From positions 2,604,001 through 2,668,000 of the forward strand of contig AP017375.1 of the NCBI GenBank assembly GCA_002355455.1: DNA of 64,000 nt, written 5' to 3'. Below the pieces are notes generated by a model. The model ran no database searches, was not told where the DNA came from, and was given only the letters and a program-made list of their open reading frames with translations. Shown here piece after piece: positions 61,159 through 64,000 of the stretch. Position 1 is the stretch's first letter. The number at the start of each line of letters is the position of its first letter. The position numbers and the translations under genes were made by a program. The stretch comes from Stanieria sp. NIES-3757 (GTDB lineage Bacteria; Cyanobacteriota; Cyanobacteriia; Cyanobacteriales; Xenococcaceae).

Positions 61159-61186
61159 GAGGTACAAACAAAACCTCGTTTTTTTT
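61159..61186 (+). terminator. Terminator of the DUF2605-DUF2973 unit
   Basis: Short stem GAGGT (61159-61163) / ACCTC (61173-61177), a 9-base loop, and eight T bases (61179-61186). Lies 105 bases after the DUF2973 stop. Confidence 0.6.
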
Positions 61187-61250
61187 ATTGATGTTAATTA
61201 AAATTTAGCTCATCAATTTAAGGATAACTATCAATTAATCCCTCAAAAGA

Positions 61251-62438
61251 TTAGCGATCGCTAATAACTGAAGTTACTTGTCTGTTTTCTTGGTTTTCAC
61301 TACTAACAACTATTTTATTTTCGGTTAGTTTTCCTACTGCTCGATCTCCAGTTAAATTCATTTTAGGATCGGCTTGTTCATAAATAACATTGCCAATTGC
61401 TTCAACTGTTTCGGTGGGAATATTCCAAATTAATTGACGAGCATACAACTCAGATTGTTTGCTAGGATTAAGCCCTTTGACACCATTATCTAAACGAGCA
61501 ACTTGCTGTTGTAGATTTATTTCTCCCTGATTTCCCGTGATAGTTAATTGACGTTGACGTTCAAGAATTTGAATTGGTTGATTGGTATTAATAATTCGAT
61601 TTTGATAGTTCCAACTAATAAAATTAGTTGCAATTTGTAATTGGGGTTTGAGCGAAATTAATTCAATATTATTATGTAAATTAATCGTATGTTTGGCTAA
61701 ATTTCCTTCCCCTTTGTCTGCAACCAGGCGATCCGTTACAGTATCTCCTTGATAACGAACAACTTCTAAATTGCGATCGCTTTCTATCTTTTGCTGAGGA
61801 ATTTGCCACTTAAGATGTTCTGTTTTTAATTGCAAAGAAGGGTTTGGAGTGGTTGCAATAATATTGCCTTGCAACTCCAAAGTTGAGGTATCAGTATAAT
61901 ATCTTCCTTCTTCAGCCGTAATTGATAACTGAGAATGAGTTCCATTTAAATTTTGACGAACAATCAAAAGATTTTCTTTTGGTCGCCATTCAATCTCATC
62001 ACTTCTTAGAATTGCACCATTACGAGGATCCGTAACAATTACTTCATCTCTGAGCAAAATAATTGTGCCATTATCTTGAACTTCGGCTTTTTTCCCACTC
62101 AATTGCAAAATAAGCTGGTTATTTTGGAGTAAATTACCAGTTACTTGGTCTAAATAAGCAATTTTTTGGTCGTCACTGTAAACAGTATTTTCTGCTTTTA
62201 GTTTCCATAAAGTCCCACCTTCGATATTAGATTGTTCTAAGACGGCATTATTTAAAACCAGACGAGTATCAGAATGAGCAGAAACGGGGGATTTGGGTTG
62301 GACTTGTTCCTGAGTTGCTGAAGGAGATTGTGAGCGACAACCAGTCAAATATAATAACAAAACCCCAACGAGCCAAAAACCCAGACGAAAAGTTTTTCCC
62401 CCGATTAATTGCTGATTATTGAGCGGATTTTTCCTCAT
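61251..62438 (-). CDS. lptC: LPS export periplasmic protein LptC-like
   Basis: 395 residues. A lipoprotein-type signal (WLVGVLLLYLTGC) precedes a beta-rich periplasmic part with repeated strands (LDQVTGNLL, LQLSGKKAEVQDN, DEIEWRPKEN, VEAIGNVIYEQ) as in LptC/OstA beta-jelly-roll proteins. Cyanobacterial LptC proteins are longer than the 190-residue enterobacterial form, as here. It would carry LPS from the inner membrane to LptA. The ATG at 62438 overlaps the end of the NYN gene by 23 bases. Confidence 0.8.
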   Translation of the reverse strand: MRKNPLNNQQLIGGKTFRLGFWLVGVLLLYLTGCRSQSPSATQEQVQPKSPVSAHSDTRLVLNNAVLEQSNIEGGTLWKLKAENTVYSDDQKIAYLDQVTGNLLQNNQLILQLSGKKAEVQDNGTIILLRDEVIVTDPRNGAILRSDEIEWRPKENLLIVRQNLNGTHSQLSITAEEGRYYTDTSTLELQGNIIATTPNPSLQLKTEHLKWQIPQQKIESDRNLEVVRYQGDTVTDRLVADKGEGNLAKHTINLHNNIELISLKPQLQIATNFISWNYQNRIINTNQPIQILERQRQLTITGNQGEINLQQQVARLDNGVKGLNPSKQSELYARQLIWNIPTETVEAIGNVIYEQADPKMNLTGDRAVGKLTENKIVVSSENQENRQVTSVISDR

Positions 62439-63024
62439 CTAAGAGACTAAAACCAGAAAAACTACGTAATGGTTCATGAAGTTTCGTATTTTTTTGAATA
62501 TCTTCTTTGATTTGGTCTAGATCTATATAGCGATCGGCAACATTAATTAAACTATCGCTAGTCATTGAACGTAAACTGACTACTTCTACTCTAGCACCTC
62601 GATAACTGACCGCATCTACAGCATAGGCGAGATCCCCATCCCCACTAACTAAAATTGCGGTATCATACGCACCCACTAATGCCATCATATCAACTGCAAT
62701 TTCTACATCTAAATTGGCTTTTTTTGAGCCATCGGGGAGTTGAACTAAATCTTTAGCAATGACTCGATAACCATTACGACGCATCCAGAGTAAAAACCCC
62801 TGTTGCTTTTCATTAGTTCGATCTACACCTGTATAGAAAAAAGAACGTAATAACCTCGAACCTCCAGTTAAACGAAAAAGTAATTTACTGTAATCAATCT
62901 CAATGCCTAACTGTAGTGCTGCATAAAATAGATTTGAACCATCAATAAAGATAGCAACGCGACCCCGATTTTCTAATATTTGTTCTGGGGTAAAAATTGG
63001 GTCGCTCTCAAAATTATCTAACAT
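62416..63024 (-). CDS. NYN-domain protein of the LabA/DUF88 family
   Basis: 202 residues. A PIN-like NYN ribonuclease fold: VAIFIDGSNLFYAALQLG with the first Asp, VDVEIAVDMMALVGA-type acidic strand (LDVEIAVDMMALVGAYDTAI) and LVSGDGDLAYAVD with the third acidic cluster. LabA-like members affect circadian gene expression in Synechococcus; others are RNases. Overlaps lptC by 23 bases, so translation is coupled. ATG at 63024. Confidence 0.87.
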   Translation of the reverse strand: MLDNFESDPIFTPEQILENRGRVAIFIDGSNLFYAALQLGIEIDYSKLLFRLTGGSRLLRSFFYTGVDRTNEKQQGFLLWMRRNGYRVIAKDLVQLPDGSKKANLDVEIAVDMMALVGAYDTAILVSGDGDLAYAVDAVSYRGARVEVVSLRSMTSDSLINVADRYIDLDQIKEDIQKNTKLHEPLRSFSGFSLLDEEKSAQ

Positions 63025-63125
63025 TTTTTTAATGCCTCTTTTTTATGAAAATAGTTATTTTATTATTTGAATTACCCCCCTGCTCACGATGTTTCGTTGA
63101 ATTGATTGGTTGGTTACAATCGAAT

Positions 63126-64000
63126 TTATGACGGTAATTCTAGCTTGGAAAAAATGGGACGAGCTTTACTTAAATTTTGGTTGGCAGTAAGCTTTCCCCA
63201 CTGAGAATGCTGTATTAAAAAGTTAGCCGATAAATTGGGTGTTTTATGATTAAAATCAAAAGAAAATCCTAATTGTTGATAAATATCGTTACAGAGATTG
63301 GGGATAATTGGGGATAATAAATAAGCTGATAGTCTAACTGATTCTAGAACAGCATACAAGATCTGTTCTACTTCGTTTTGTTTACCTTGTTTGTATAAAC
63401 TCCAAGGTGCGGACTCATCAATATGTTTGTTACTTGCTCTAATTAAATTAAAGATTTCTTCACAAGCTTGACTAAACTGCAAGGCTTGATAGGCTTGCCA
63501 AACGCGATCGCTTAAACCCGTGCCAATTTTTTTTAAGGGATGTTCTAAGTCTAAGTCAGCTTCGGTAAGTTGAGGACCATTACTTTGACAGTATTTCTTC
63601 AACATACCCAAGGTGCGATTGAGTAAATTACCCAAATTATCTGCTAAATCAGAATTAAGTAGTTCTACAAACCGAGTTTCATTAAAATCCCCATCTTTGC
63701 CAAAATCAATTCCTTTTAAAAAGTAATAACGGATAGCATCTGAACTATATTTATCTATTAAGGCAAAGGGATCGACCGTATTGCCAAGAGTTTTACTCAT
63801 TTTTTTGCCGTCTTTGGTAAGAAAACCATGACCAAATACTCGTTTTGGTAAGGGTAATTCGGCAGACATTAACATCGCAGGCCAATAAACTGCATGAAAA
63901 CGCAAAATATCTTTACCAATTAGATGCAGATCGATGGGCCACCATTGAGATAAAGCATTAGCTAAAGTAGGTTCTTGTTCTGGCTCTAATAAGGCAGTAA
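63126..64000 (-). CDS. metG: Methionyl-tRNA synthetase, C-terminal part (cut by window edge)
   Basis: The frame is open to the last base of the window, so the start lies beyond. GHGFLTKDGKKMSKTLGNTV carries the KMSKS loop; WPIDLHLIGKDILRFHA and YWPAMLMSAELPLP are typical. The anticodon-binding helices follow (LNRTLGMLKKYCQ, AYLLSPIIPNLCNDIYQQLG). The stop at 63126 gives a short C-terminus without the tRNA-binding OB domain. Confidence 0.9.
   Translation of the reverse strand, partial: TALLEPEQEPTLANALSQWWPIDLHLIGKDILRFHAVYWPAMLMSAELPLPKRVFGHGFLTKDGKKMSKTLGNTVDPFALIDKYSSDAIRYYFLKGIDFGKDGDFNETRFVELLNSDLADNLGNLLNRTLGMLKKYCQSNGPQLTEADLDLEHPLKKIGTGLSDRVWQAYQALQFSQACEEIFNLIRASNKHIDESAPWSLYKQGKQNEVEQILYAVLESVRLSAYLLSPIIPNLCNDIYQQLGFSFDFNHKTPNLSANFLIQHSQWGKLTANQNLSKARPIFSKLELPS

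Noticed and set aside
1-64000. CRISPR arrays, tRNA or rRNA genes
   Set aside because: No regularly spaced direct repeats, no cloverleaf with TTCGANTC arm, and no rRNA sequence was recognised by reading; a tRNAscan run would be decisive.

Overview
The window is a 64 kb piece of an AT-rich cyanobacterial chromosome. The evidence is the frequent octamer GCGATCGC (HIP1), a DesA-type acyl-lipid desaturase, families I associate with cyanobacteria (DUF4168, DUF2605, DUF2973, DUF2358, a glycine-tailed RRM protein) and the short TGS-less threonyl-tRNA synthetase. Gene order is mosaic, with many short operons and long AT-rich gaps. No rRNA, tRNA or CRISPR array was recognised. The exact genus cannot be fixed from the sequence alone; a unicellular or baeocyte-forming lineage is only a guess.

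Layout. 1-4466: end of xthA, an RRM protein, a GNAT acetyltransferase, a histidine kinase and ruvB. 4500-6560: a gene-poor stretch with several very small reading frames, a zinc-ribbon protein and a SpeD-like gene interrupted by one in-frame amber codon. 6561-11733: folB, proA, a small secreted protein, aroC and desA. 11885-15645: a minus-strand operon of a ParA/MinD-like ATPase, a glutaminase and a Cache-HAMP-PAS membrane sensor that lacks an enzymatic output domain. 15957-24707: an orphan fatty-acyl-AMP ligase, a DUF4168 protein, an ArsA/Get3-like ATPase operon, tadA, a probable structured RNA, the KtrA/KtrB potassium uptake pair and a GT2 glycosyltransferase. 25600-36905: a surface or secretion island with an RTX calcium-binding protein and four large TPR proteins fused in turn to a GT61 glycosyltransferase, a SAM methyltransferase, a sulfotransferase and a second methyltransferase, then a membrane protein and a Stf0-like sulfotransferase. 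37060-38812: a methyltransferase cut by an IS982-type element. 38830-48106: cobK/cbiD, dut with a membrane-anchored dCTP-deaminase-fold protein, ileS, two tandem RlaP-type nucleotidyltransferases and a second RTX protein. 48175-64000: zinc uptake genes (znuA divergent from znuCB with Zur-like boxes), a Ski2-like helicase, another sulfotransferase, an FHA-PAS histidine kinase and response regulator, thrS, DUF2605/DUF2973, lptC with a NYN-domain gene, and the end of metG.

Working together. The TPR enzyme cassette, neighbouring glycosyltransferase and RTX gene suggest assembly and decoration (glycosylation, sulfation, methylation) of a surface polymer; this is inference. The znu genes form a regulated zinc-import unit. 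The ParA-like/glutaminase/Cache-PAS operon looks like a nutrient-sensing module linking periplasmic ligand detection to glutamine metabolism.

Most unusual at sequence level: palindromic GC-rich elements sit in frame inside ileS, the FHA histidine kinase and a TPR-methyltransferase, adding short extra peptides to otherwise normal proteins. Other items worth checking are the SpeD-like amber codon, the structured RNA at 21364-21522, the dCTP-deaminase-fold/membrane fusion and the RlaP pair.
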